Of a stretch of 64,000 bases of DNA, positions 52,810-64,000 are shown one piece after another (position 1 is the stretch's first letter; the number at the start of each line of letters is the position of its first letter). Where the stretch lies: positions 1 through 64,000 of the forward strand of contig JALJEE010003232.1 of assembly GCA_023231475.1 (NCBI GenBank), given 5' to 3'. The position numbers were made by a program, and so were the translations under genes. The notes beneath the pieces were generated by a model, which saw only the letters and a list, made by a program, of their open reading frames with translations, did not search any database and had not been told where the DNA came from. The DNA comes from Seison nebaliae. Its lineage: Eukaryota > Rotifera > Pararotatoria > Seisonacea > Seisonidae.

Positions 52810-55752
52810 TCATAAGTAAAATAATTTGTCTTGTAATTCAGGTCGAGGTACGTTCTGAAGGACTTGACCGACCATCGACGCTAATCGATGAGCGAATTGA
52901 CAAGGAGCTGGAACACTGATACTTCCCGGCCAATTGTAATAAAGAAATGACATTTTGTACGCCATCTGTTGAAGGAAATTGACTGATGCTGTCGATTTGT
53001 TGAGGAGTACGGTATAATGAGTGGGTGATACAGTTCCTTGGTTTTTGCATTGAGAAACGAGAAAGAAATCCATCCACGTTTCACTCGTTATCGAATGATC
53101 AACAATCATTCCAGGTAATGGATTGACCAATCTTTCATTTCTTCCACAATTATTTTGTCGTCGATTATTATTGTTCATATTGTTATTATTGTTATTAATT
53201 CGTAATAATCTATGATTAATTCTTTTATTAATAATTATATATGAAATTTCGGGCGGATTTCGACCATATTCTTTATATAATTCATTCACCATATGTACAA
53301 ATGGTTCACATTCATTTTTTCTCACTTTTATGAAATTTTGTTCGCCAATTCCATCACGATAAAATAATATAAATGCTGGTAAACGACCATTCGAACGTTG
53401 CATATACATTTCCAAAGCTTTTCTCCCACATTTCTTCAATTCGTCAACAATTTCCGTTTTTGGCGGTTGAAATGCCACTTGCGAATACCATTCGGTGAAT
53501 CTGGGATTTAATGAACTAACAATTCCAGCTACTGACGGTTTCTTCATACCAGGACCATGATGATACACGTCCATACCGAATGCCATCAAACCATCAGATG
53601 GTAATTGGACCGCCCAACTGGCACCACCCAATTTACAATTAATTTGTAGAATAATATTTTGCACAATTGTTCGAACTGTTTTTTTCGTCACTATCGTCGC
53701 GCCTAATACGACTTGTGATGGGATTGCATTTTCCGTGCACAAAACACGTTTAACGGCCGCATAACGATCTTCTCGTTGTGATGGGAAGAAAATGACGATA
53801 AAATCCGGTTTCTTATCTACCATCTTTCTCAAAACATCGACATAACAAGCCGTTTGATCACTAGGTAATAATTGACGGAATGGTTGAGAATAAGAAATTC
53901 CCAAACGAGCCGAACTTTGAGAATAAAATTCACAAAATTTTTTCGCTGCCGTTTCGTCCCGTCTCGTATAGAGAATGATCCAACGATTCTTTTGGACCAC
54001 GGTATGTGCCGCACCTTCCATTCGAACCCAATCATTTCTTTCATTATTAATTAATTGTCGTTTATTATTTCCAAAAATGACATTTTCATGTGGGAGAATT
54101 CTCGCATTCAAATCTAAAAGATTTGTTCCAATTTTCATATTCCAATCTGATAACATTTTCTTCGCTTCTGGAGTTGTATTCACATTTCTCGCAAACGACA
54201 ATAATGCTTGTTGACGTTGTTCCGGTCTCAATTGTAAATGTCCCGCCAAATCTTTCATACATCGACGATCAGATCGAAGACTTTCTCGCAATCCTGACAT
54301 TCTCATTAATTCAGGAATGAGAATTATCGGTTCGGAAACGGGAGTTGATTTTGTCGATTGATTTTGTTTCATCACTTTCATTTTCGGATAATGTACAAAT
54401 AATGGTTGATTCATATCTCCCAATGTTATATTATATTGTTTCTTATAATATTCTTGGAATGTAATCATTCGATCTTTAATGATGAAACCACCAGTTGGAT
54501 TCTTCTCCCAATCAATTTCATCAATTTTATAAATTCGATTATTATACACCGAAACGATTGTACAACCAATCAACACTTTCTCACACTCATCACGAAATAA
54601 ACTTTTATCACGAACAGATTGATAAATCGATTTCATCACGTCTAAACACGTCTCCATATTCAATACACGATGAGAGACGTCTAATTTCAATAATAATCCT
54701 TCAGGACGATTGTGCACTTTAGCCACATAACCCGGCCAGATCTCCAATTTATGTTGAGGAATACTAATCGGATGCTTATAATCGTAGAGACCTTTGCCCA
54801 TCGGTAACATTTGTAATTTCTCCATGACACGTCGGAAAAGTGTATTGAAAAAATGTTCGGAAATTGAATCGGTTCGATTTTTCACCGCTTGAATCATCAC
54901 ACGATATTTGTCATCGTCAATTTCGATCGTTTCACTAATTAAATTCCTTCCCAAATCTCTTGGAATATACAAATTAGTTCCATCATAATGCTTCACTAAG
55001 CCCAGACCTTTGTCTTGTTTTTCAAAAATTTTATTAATTAATAAATTTCGAAAACGAATATTTTCTATCATCGGATCGAATTGAATGGAATAAACGAAAA
55101 TACTATTAATATTATTTTCGAATTGAATTGGCAGAAAATTACATTGAATTGGAATTTCACTTCCACCCGTACCACGACAATCTTCCGGTTTCTCTTCATC
55201 TTTATACCGTTCCATAATACTGTCAGTCGCTTCAAATAAAGATTTTGTACATTTCTCCGATTGAAATGTCAGAGCACTATCGTCACTCTTCGTTACTGTT
55301 GTTGTTGTTGTCGTTTTCTCCGGATTAGTCACTTGATAATTTGTAATTTTTTTCACCGTTTCCATTTCAATTTCAAAATCCATTTCTTCCACTTCTGGTT
55401 CTTTGGTGATTGATGGGAATAATGCTGGATCGATATTCATATCTTCCCTCATCACTGGCATCGGTAAATGATCCACATCAAATTTCATCTTTTTATTATT
55501 CATCAATCGTTGAATCATCAACATTTTCGTCATTTTTGTTGTATCTTCCGACGATTCCGTTTCATGGATCGAATGTTTCCTTGATACTTTAATTGAAGCA
55601 TCAGATGGTGACGGTGTCGGTTCTTCCTGAACATTATTTTTTAATTCAGGTGTCGATGTTTCCACAACATTCGCTTTTTGTTCTTGTTCATATTTCCGTT
55701 GACGCTCCTCTTTCTCTTTCTTTAACTTCCTTAACAAACTCAACTTTTCCAT
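52810..55752 (-). CDS. PIWI: Piwi-clade Argonaute, intronless
   Basis: Nuclease that uses piRNAs to silence transposons in the germ line. 980 residues in one exon, ATG 55752 to stop 52810. A long, charged, low-complexity N-terminus (about 200 residues; Thr run in EKTTTTTTVTKS) precedes the PAZ region (about 350-470: VLIGCTIVSVYNNRIYKID, FQEYYKKQYNI) and the MID and PIWI domains. The catalytic tetrad is complete: Asp in AFGMDVYHHG, Glu in KTEIVDELKKC, Asp in LFYRDGIGEQN, His in VSPTHYTVLLN. A slicer is therefore expected. An Asn-rich insert (NNNNNMNNNN) lies between the third and fourth catalytic residues. The clade is set by the YRDGVG-type motif and the GLK/RRILL-free N-terminus. Confidence 0.94.
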   Translation of the reverse strand: MEKLSLLRKLKKEKEERQRKYEQEQKANVVETSTPELKNNVQEEPTPSPSDASIKVSRKHSIHETESSEDTTKMTKMLMIQRLMNNKKMKFDVDHLPMPVMREDMNIDPALFPSITKEPEVEEMDFEIEMETVKKITNYQVTNPEKTTTTTTVTKSDDSALTFQSEKCTKSLFEATDSIMERYKDEEKPEDCRGTGGSEIPIQCNFLPIQFENNINSIFVYSIQFDPMIENIRFRNLLINKIFEKQDKGLGLVKHYDGTNLYIPRDLGRNLISETIEIDDDKYRVMIQAVKNRTDSISEHFFNTLFRRVMEKLQMLPMGKGLYDYKHPISIPQHKLEIWPGYVAKVHNRPEGLLLKLDVSHRVLNMETCLDVMKSIYQSVRDKSLFRDECEKVLIGCTIVSVYNNRIYKIDEIDWEKNPTGGFIIKDRMITFQEYYKKQYNITLGDMNQPLFVHYPKMKVMKQNQSTKSTPVSEPIILIPELMRMSGLRESLRSDRRCMKDLAGHLQLRPEQRQQALLSFARNVNTTPEAKKMLSDWNMKIGTNLLDLNARILPHENVIFGNNKRQLINNERNDWVRMEGAAHTVVQKNRWIILYTRRDETAAKKFCEFYSQSSARLGISYSQPFRQLLPSDQTACYVDVLRKMVDKKPDFIVIFFPSQREDRYAAVKRVLCTENAIPSQVVLGATIVTKKTVRTIVQNIILQINCKLGGASWAVQLPSDGLMAFGMDVYHHGPGMKKPSVAGIVSSLNPRFTEWYSQVAFQPPKTEIVDELKKCGRKALEMYMQRSNGRLPAFILFYRDGIGEQNFIKVRKNECEPFVHMVNELYKEYGRNPPEISYIIINKRINHRLLRINNNNNNMNNNNRRQNNCGRNERLVNPLPGMIVDHSITSETWMDFFLVSQCKNQGTVSPTHYTVLLNKSTASVNFLQQMAYKMSFLYYNWPGSISVPAPCQFAHRLASMVGQVLQNVPRPELQDKLFYL

Positions 55753-56052
55753 TTTAGTTCTGAATCAGTAAGATCACAGAGAATGAGATATCTGGATTGA
55801 AGAGCAATGTCAATTACCCATGTGCAAATTCAAATAGTTACCGGATTCTCTTAAGAATTCTACGAGTATTAGAAACTTCTCAATTAATTTTTCAATTTCA
55901 AATTTTTAGTTTTCTCTCTCACCGTTTTCAATTGATATTATTCTCTGCATAATAATAAACAATGATCATTTTTATTAGTTTTTTCCCATTCATTCCATCA
56001 TTATTCGAAAGAGAAGAAGATATTTTTATTCCTTTCATATTTCATCCATAAA
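55753..56052. promoter_or_regulatory. Divergent upstream region, Piwi / coiled-coil gene
   Basis: 300 bases between two diverging start codons. The sequence is AT- and pyrimidine-rich, and no specific element is recognised. Confidence 0.35.
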
Positions 56053-56835
56053 ATGAGTCGTTTATTACGAACGAAAAAAGAAAAGATAGCAAAAGTGTTT
56101 AATAATAAACAAGTTACTGATAGTTTCGTTGACATCTTCACCGAAATGGCGATCGATGAGAAACTGTCTAAAAAGAATTTGAAAAATAGGAAAAAATTGG
56201 TTATTCTTTATTTCCTCTTTAACATCGTCTCAATATCATTTAACATTTAATTAATTTTTATAAAAAATAATTATAAATATAATTTAATCTATTAATTAAT
56301 AAATTAAATATAATATTAAGCTTCCTAATTTATTTGTCCATCATAGTTTTGGAAATTTATTATTATTCTTTCTTCCATATTAGTATAGTTTGAGAGATCT
56401 GAGAACGAAATGGATAGCAGCTGTGGAATCCACTCAAATCTTAAAAAGGAAATTGAAGCAGAATGAGGACGAGAAGAAATTGTTGGAGGAGGAAATAAAA
56501 AATTTGAATAGGAAATTGAAAGGCTTAACCGAACAGAATGACCTGTATAGTACTATGATTGGTTAAACTTTTCGACACTTTTTACTTGCATTCAAATTAC
56601 ATTATTCAATTGATATTAATTAGATATGGACGGTTATAATTGTAATATAATCGACCTATGTAAAATGTACAAAGAGGAGAACAAGAAATTGTTTATTGAA
56701 TTAAAAAAAGTTTTAAGATTATTTCCAACGAGTTTTATCAAACTTCTTCTCATTTAGACGAAGGAAATGTTCCATAAAAATGATATCTGCTCAGCCATTA
56801 CCTCGACTCACAAATCGAAATCGACTCAATCTTAA
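56053..56835 (+). CDS. Small coiled-coil protein, unrecognised
   Basis: ATG 56053 opens MSRLLRTKKEKIAKVFNNKQ. Further exons near 56391-56562, 56623-56708 and 56760-56835 join in frame across GT-AG introns: LRDLRTKWIAAVESTQILKR, KLKQNEDEKKLLEEEIKNLN, DGYNCNIIDLCKMYKEENKK. Strong heptad-rich Lys/Glu/Leu content in the middle predicts a coiled coil. The tail is Ser/Thr/Lys-rich and the whole is about 160 residues. The TAA at 56833-56835 overlaps the reverse-strand stop of the nicotinic receptor. No family identified; a cytoskeletal or ciliary role would be a guess. Confidence 0.55.
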
Positions 56836-59608
56836 ATGATCGTATCGTTATTAGTATGGAGAGTATCGTTCTTCTTCCAATCAGTTCCATTATCAATTTT
56901 ATCTTTGAAAACCATTTCGGGTATCGTCGTCGAATTGGGAACGATGACCATGAGGAGAAGTGTGAGGAAGATTGTTAGAAAGAGAAATACCCAAAAGAGA
57001 ATACGATCTACAATGGCAGCAATCTTCTTCCATTCCTCCACATTGATCGTTGAGATTTCCTGCAATTCTTCTTTCTTTATTAAACGTTTCAATAATTTCA
57101 CTAATTCTTTTCTCGTTTCAAACGCTTCCTCATTCTTTGACGATTTATTTCCTGATAATTCATATTCGTCAGACGACGACGGTGCTTGTTGTTTCCAATT
57201 CTTTTTTCTCAATTTCTTCTGATTCTTTTTCAAATCCGAATGATATTTTCCCGATTTATCTGTCAAATAATTTGCATCTGTTATATTCTCCATTGTCATG
57301 GCAACGGCTAATGACTTGAGATCTTTTAAAAGATTCGTCGATGATGATATACTCGATTTGGATGTTCGTCTTTCCGAATTATTCGGCTCGTTATATTTGA
57401 GATAAGTCGACGGAATCTCATTCGATTGTTTCGATTGACGATTTATATCGTTGTTGCATAATTGAGGTATATGTGGCGATGGGGAATTATTGAAGAATTT
57501 GACTTTGGTTGATTTTGATTGATGTGCAGATGTATTGTCAGAGATCGATATCGGTTCATTGATCGGTTTGATATCGTATCGTTGCATATATTCTGTACCG
57601 GCCAAAACGCTGTTATTAAGGAAAGAAATATTTTTACTTTTCTTATTCGACATGTTATTGATGAAAAGACTTTCTCGAATTTTCGCTTTTGTCGTTTGTT
57701 TCTCTAAATTTACGACTTTTTTATTCACATGATTATTTTGATAGATTGTGGAATTGGAGATGGTATTACAATCGATTAATAGATCAACTGATTTCTCATC
57801 TTCCACATCGATATTAGTCAATAATGGTGCATTCTGCATATTGCTATTACTTCCATGATTAATATGATGATTATAATAAGTTTGAACGAAATCGGACTTC
57901 TTGTGGACAATTTGATTTTTATTCAAAAAAAATCGTCTCACCCAATCTGGTGGAGCTTTTGCATTCGTCTCGTTTGGAGAATGATGATGTAAATTTAATA
58001 CCCAAACTGTCATCACAACTGATATACTCGTCATCGCCATAACCACTGTGAGATAGACGGATATCAATGGGACATATTCACTCGTTTCCGGCATGTTCTC
58101 AGCAATCGCCAACATAAACACAGAAAATGCCAAGAGAACTGTTATACCTAAAGCGATTTTTTCACCTGAATCTGGCGGTAAACAAAAAACGAGCAATGTC
58201 AATGCAGATAACATAATGCACGGTACCACCACATTAGTCAAATAATATCTATAAGAAAATTTATTAATTTTTTTTTGAAAAATTCCCAACAATATTCGTC
58301 GACGAATTACGATATAAAACCGGATATCTGGATATGGTTCCTTGCAACACGGATACCTGACCACATTACGAACAACATCCGCTTGTAAAATATCCCATTC
58401 TCCATTTGGCAGATAATTCTTGAGATCAACATCTGGACTCCTTTTCGCTATATCGACCTAGAGAATTAGGAAAATTTTTAAAATTTGTAAAATTAAAAAA
58501 TTCTAACTTGAAAACCATCATAAGTCCATGATCCAAATTTCAAGTGACAGACTTGATAGTCGAATGGGAAATATGTAACATCGACTTTACAAGAACTCTG
58601 CAATTTGGTTGGGATTGGCCAGAAAACCGTTCCGTTATTTCTCACCATCACATTCGCTTCCATAACTCCGTCAGTAAAATCGGCAGCGCTAAAAAAGGAA
58701 AATTGAAAGGTTTGGGAATATTTAAGGAAGAGGAAACTTATTATACAGAACGATATCGGGTAGCCAAATCTTCTTACACGGCAATCGAAGAACCGTCAAA
58801 TTGTTATACTCGTCGGGATTCCATACGAGAAATTCGTCGTCCCATTCCTGATCTAACCACACGTTCGTTACTAAGACTTGATTCTTTTCATCCTACAATA
58901 ATTTGTTCATGAATAATTATCAACTTTTCAATGATTAGGAACCATATCAAAAATTTGAGTTAATGTCAATCCCAAACGGATAGTAACGGTTGTTCGAGCA
59001 TTCCATACCGGTCGAACTGATCGTTCATATTGTCTAAAAATGATTAATATTATTATTTAATAATTTTTAAATTTTAGAATTGAAGATTAATAAAGAAAGA
59101 ACTCGAGAATGTTATACATTAATCGTTGTTCGTCAGGCACTTCTGATTTATTTTTAACTTTCGAAATTAAATCGTCGTTTTTTAAAAATTTTTTCTTTTT
59201 AATATTTCGTTTCGATCTCGATACGAATTTCTTCGAAAGATCAATGAAATTTTGGAATTGCTGAAGAATTTCATGATCATCCAATAACTTCTGACGATAT
59301 TCCCTCATGAATTTTACATTCATTTTCAGTCGTTTCAAAACGTCAAATCGTTTCAATTTCAATTCGACCATTCCTTCGTTCTCATTGATCAATTGATTGA
59401 GATATAAGAGATATTCCCGATCATTATTTGTGGAGTTGAGACAATATTCATATTTCTTCTCTAATTCCACTTGTTTATTGGAATACCAATCGAAATAGGT
59501 TTGGAAGTTCATCTCGTGATTATTCGTTCTCACGTAATTGGTGGAGAAGGAGGAGAATAGAATATGGATAATCAGATGAATGAAATTCATTGTGAAAATG
59601 TTATTCAA
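56832..59608 (-). CDS. Nicotinic acetylcholine receptor alpha-type subunit (alpha7-like)
   Basis: Cys-loop ligand-gated cation channel. The first exon has a signal peptide (MNFIHLIIHILFSSFS), then about 130 unusual charged residues. The standard start follows: SEVPDEQRLMYNILE, spliced to YERSVRPVWN. Ligand domain: LGLTLTQIFDMV, WLDQEWDDEFLVW, Cys-loop CKVDVTYFPFDYQVC, and vicinal cysteines YPCCKEPYPDI, which mark an alpha subunit. M1 is YYLTNVVVPCIMLSALTLLV; M2 is GEKIALGITVLLAFSVFML with the -1' Glu of cation channels; then M3 and a 300-residue M3-M4 loop rich in Asn/Ser/Lys; M4 is WVFLFLTIFLTLLLMV. A 42-nt intron between RRRIL and YYLTN is in frame and stop-free. Stop at 56832-56834. Confidence 0.93.
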
Positions 59609-62600
59609 TTGGTTTAAACGATATCAGTGGATGCATTATTATTATCTGTCTCATTTAAATCGCGTAATATGATTCTAAGGAGGAGAATTAATGAATAAAA
59701 GGAATGATAATGAAAAGAATAAGATAAATATTTGCCGAAAATTTCCGTATGAATGGCGAATTGACGCAGTAGAGCAACGATATGTAAATGAGAATATAAT
59801 TCGATCAGAATTCAGATTCGTTCTCTTCTCAATGGTGAAGTAATCTTGAGAAATTTCCATTCAATATTTTATGTCAAGAAAAAAAAACTGAAAAATTGAC
59901 TTTCTTCCTAAACATCATCCCTTTTAAGATAATTGTCAAATAAACTAAAACTTGCCTCCATTAGACTTTGTCATTAACTTATGAATGGCATATAGAAATC
60001 CTTCTTGAAAGTAGAAGGACAAGAGACATTCCAATGAAATATTGTCATTTGATGTCACTGATCTATTTGGCGATGTCAGATAGTGTAAAGTTTATTCTTT
60101 TTTGGTTTCATTTCTTTCGTCCAAAAAAATAGAAAATAATATTCTCTCCAACAAAAAAAAAAGAGGAAGATAATCCAACATGAAATAATGTTTAATAAAT
60201 AAATCTGATATCATCCAACCGTCATACACACCGGTGACAGAAGTTAGTTATTTGGAAAAGGAATTATCGTATTTGAAAGAAGAAGAAAATATTTTGAAAA
60301 TTTATTATCAATATGAGAATGTTGAAAAATAATTGTGTAGGAATAATATAATGTCATAGAAATAATGTGGTGGATATTGATCCAGATATCGATTGAAGAT
60401 CGAATAATTTTAGTCGAATGAATATAGAGTCGATTCTGCTTTTAATATTCTTTAATGAAGAGAAATATTGCGGAAATAGAAAATGAAGATTTTCTTTATT
60501 AAAATGGAAAGTACGAGAATGGGGAGACGACGAAATGTATATGGGAAATTTTCCTTTTACAAAACGAACATTAGGAGACATATTACTAGTGCAGTAGTAA
60601 TAGAGGACTAATAAATTCTTTGTTGCTTATAAGGTAACAAATGCTAACAAGTGATGTGAACTAGATTTTCCTCGCTTAAATACATGGGAATGGGACGTGC
60701 ACAAGGCAAAACAATTCCTAACAGATTATACAATTCCACTATACTTTCTCCCGCAAACAATACAACAATGCGGGGAAGGAAAGAAAGGTTACATCTGATA
60801 TTTAGAAAATATCTCTCGTATAATATTAGCGATTATTAAGTAAATGCCGGAGAGGCGAAAACAAACGAAGTAATCGAGTAAAGCCACCGGCCAAAAACAC
60901 AGAAAAGTCAACTTTAGATAGGAATATGTTGGCGAGGGGAAAGAATTATAGTTCTCAATCCATTTCATTTACACGTAGAGGAGGATGTTGAGTAGACGAT
61001 TATCCGAAATTTCTTAAATGCTCTACTCAGGGAATATGGAAGCCAATTAAGAAGAATGTGCCGTTACGTCGTATGAAGGAAATGAATGAGATTCGAATTG
61101 TTTATCGTTTAACAATCTTCGTCATACGATTACATGATTGAATAACGAAGACACAATTGAGTTAACGAGCCATAAAAAAATGGAAAAGATGAAATTCATA
61201 ACAAGTCTAATATTTCCTCTTATTGATTGGGATTTTCTGCCTTTTCAGCTATTTATCACAATACACAGAGCATTCTCGCTTTTATGGGGAAGATGGATAT
61301 TTCAATTGCTTTTCCTGAATAATAACTGTCGTTTTGACGGTATGAATAACGATTCCATCATGGATGACTTGACGGGCATGATAGGTGGAGAATGAAGAGA
61401 AAAAATGTATTTGAACGATTAAAGAAATCGAAGAAATATTCTCCGAAGTATTAACTCAACAAGTAGGAACGATTTGGAGAGGATTCACAATATTCTTCCA
61501 TTTAATTATGATTAATTCTCCAAGTTATCTTTTCCTGTGTTATAACTCGCATCTACATGACAGTTTTCAGGTATTATAATTAAAATTTATTGGAAATAAT
61601 CAACTTCTTTTTTTGGCGAGAGGATAGAGTAAATCGAAAGAAATTTTCTAGTGTTCGAAACACCCACTTGAAAATTTACATAACTGAGAGGCTGGTGCTA
61701 CCGGTTGTTGAGGGACATTTACGTATAATTCTTTCCTCTCAACATTCTCATAGATAGTACCGGCAATCATGTGAATCAGAATATTGGAAGAGAAGTACTT
61801 TAATTTAATCATTAATTCTCATTTCTATATTTATGCGTCATACCAACCAAAGTCATACAATCTTCTAATTACGTATAAGAACATAATTATCAATTTTAAC
61901 AATTATCCAGGAAATTCTGTGGGGGAAAGTAAGTGGAGAATTTGAAAGAATTATGAGTAAAATCTGGTAGTTTTTTCGTCATTTCTATTATCAAAAGACC
62001 TATCAATTCTCTTCTATTGTGTCAGTCGAATCGTTTGAATGAATTCATTTTCCCCATTATTTCTTCAGTAAATTAGTCGTCAATGAGAATTTATATATCC
62101 GTCTGTAAATTAGAGACTAAATAAATATTCGAACATACCTAATTAATTTTCTTTCTTCAAATCATCAAATTTTTATGAAACCGATAAATAATTTGGGAGA
62201 AAGACGAGGAAATATGAGGTACATCGTTAACAATCGTGTAAATGAATTATATTGCATTACATTATTTCTCGACTGAATTGGACAGATGGATCGCAATCGA
62301 ATCTACATGCCAACAACCATGTGAAATTTTATTCTTTCATCACATTATCTTCCTGTATAATTCCGATATGACGTCCAATCATAATAGATACTGACATAAA
62401 TTTAAATGCATTTTCGGTTGTAAATATAAAATAATTTTGTGCATCGTTAAAAGAATAACACGTATATAAAGATAAATCATACGACTACAAAACTTATGAT
62501 GATTAGACAGTTGATTTTACTGTTTATTTACCAGATTTTCCACAATTCCTTTTTCCCCCTAACATCAAAGAATCAGACAAAGTTAATTTATTTTCGAAAC

Positions 62601-63242
62601 GTATTCAAGCATTTTTGATAAATGAATAAAAGTTTATTGATCTTCATTCCAAATGATTAATCGAACTAATACGAAATTCCTTCTCAATTCTTTTTCATTC
62701 TACTCACAAATAACATCTGTTTCGTATCTGGTTAACATGTAAGTTCTCTTACTTGTGAAAAGGAAATGTTCGAACGAAAAATAACTATTTCTCTGAATTG
62801 TGATGGTGTTGCTTCTCTTCTGAATTCTATGAGTGGAACGAAATAATTTCTGAAAATTCTACAAGCAAATTTTTTCGTTAAATAATTTTCATTAGCTAAT
62901 GAAAAGGAGTGAGAACAATTATCAAGAATTGGATTGATTATACTTTAGGGATTAATTTGAATAAGAGGTAATTAAAATAAGAAATTTTATTAATAAGAAA
63001 AAAATTTAATTTGATTAGACATGTTTCATTGGAGGAATTGGAATACCGTAAAACTGGCGAGAAGGTTGAGGAGAAGAAATACATATCGTTTCCACTGTTC
63101 AACGATGAGAGTATGTTGCAAAAGGGAAATAAATAAGAAATCGTGTGAAATGTACAAGAAACTATTGATTTTATTGTTTTAGCAGTTTTTTATCTGATTA
63201 TTGTTAAGTAAAAAAATTTTAATTTCCTTAATGATATCATGA
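59609..63242. other. Gene-poor 3.6-kb region
   Basis: No supported gene. A run of about 40 sense codons at about 60206-60331 (+), ending EENILKIYYQYENVEK, has coding-like Glu/Lys content but no start or splice context. Other frames (61138-61395 +) look random. Upstream control of the nicotinic receptor gene may lie here. Confidence 0.4.
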
Positions 63243-63689
<447 letters not shown>

Positions 63690-63847
63690 TTATTGACTAA
63701 ATTACACTCCTTTCCAATAATATTAAAGAACACATAATACTAGGAAGTTTTGTTTTGAAAAGCAAATTACACAATCAAATTTCCCAATTCAAAATTTGAG
63801 TTCATCCACAAAAATTATTATTAAATAATTAAAATTTTTATTTTTTG

Positions 63848-64000
63848 TTATTATTATTATTATTTATTGATTAAAATTCCCGTCGGGATAAAGTTGATAT
63901 ATCAGTTGATATTTTATTTCCTTAGCACAATATATAGCGGAGCGAAGGAGCAAAGGAAGAGGATATGTGCCGCGACTTGAAGATCGGTAGGTGAATTGAT
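63848..64000 (-). repeat. Element sharing the SINE-like hairpin tail, cut by the window edge
   Basis: On the minus strand the sequence ends TATCCCGACGGGAATTTTAA, then (AAT)n at 63848-63872. The palindromic TCCCGACGGGA tail matches the 3' end of SINE-like copy 2 (25261-25276). The body further into the element (63900-64000) is different and more GC-rich, so this may be a different family with a shared 3' tail. It continues beyond the window. Confidence 0.45.

Noticed and set aside
56836-57319. Plus-strand ORFs of 89-128 codons
   Set aside because: Antisense to the M3-M4 loop of the nicotinic receptor.
60206-60331. Short Glu/Lys-rich open stretch
   Set aside because: Only about 40 codons, no start, no acceptor with a partner exon; kept as a remark only.

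Overview
The window is a piece of an AT-rich, gene-dense animal nuclear genome. Coding blocks are broken by very short GT-AG introns, mostly about 40-60 nt; examples are 43 nt in the glutamate receptor, 51 nt in leucyl-tRNA synthetase and 45 nt in the WD40/U-box gene. Products are metazoan: an AMPA-type glutamate receptor, a nicotinic acetylcholine receptor, a DEG/ENaC channel, NCKX, Piwi, exocyst Sec15 and AP2 sigma. Two genes, CFAP69 and RNF32, belong to families tied to motile cilia or sperm flagella, which argues against nematodes and most mites. A Piwi gene is also present. My best inference is a compact-genome ciliated invertebrate, for example a rotifer, an orthonectid or another small spiralian. 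The species cannot be fixed from this sequence.

Layout. 1-2147: duplicated and inverted fragments, then a short array of TTCGCCACCCT motifs. 2148-2709 (+): AP2 sigma. 4751-9173 (+): AMPA-like receptor. About 9385-9960 (+): decayed LINE-type reverse transcriptase. 10289-11111 (+): coiled-coil protein with F/Y-x2-W motifs. 11818-13690 (-): ArfGAP2/3. 14529-14916 (+): endosulfine. 15277-15570 (-): unknown small ORF. 15754-16512 (-): REEP5-like, head to head with RNF32-like 16765-17967 (+). 18273-20724 (-): NCKX exchanger. 20725-24490: gene-poor. 24491-26690 (+): WD40/U-box gene with two SINE-like copies in one intron, tail to tail with CFAP69 26772-30784 (-). 32776-33288 (+): nucleoredoxin-like. 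34412-35068 (-): unknown protein. 35219-37082 (-): SLC7 light chain. 37286-40749 (-): EXOC6/Sec15. 40852-42813 (-): large unrecognised protein sharing a 233-bp gap with LARS 43047-46759 (+). 46936-49613 (+): DEG/ENaC. 51084-52617 (+): divergent annexin. 52810-55752 (-): intronless Piwi. 56053-56835 (+): coiled-coil protein whose stop overlaps that of the nicotinic receptor 56832-59608 (-). 63243-63599 (-): GABARAP/Atg8. 63848-64000: start of another repeat element.

There are no operons. Neighbours share functional themes only loosely: membrane traffic (AP2S1, ArfGAP, REEP5, EXOC6, GABARAP), ion channels and transporters (iGluR, NCKX, SLC7, DEG/ENaC, nAChR) and cilia. Points most worth a second look are a genome-encoded arginine at the AMPA Q/R pore site, a charged extension inserted between the signal peptide and ligand-binding domain of the nicotinic receptor, a thioredoxin-fold protein lacking its first catalytic cysteine, an annexin without recognisable calcium motifs, the SINE-like pair in an intron, and the 653-residue protein beside LARS.
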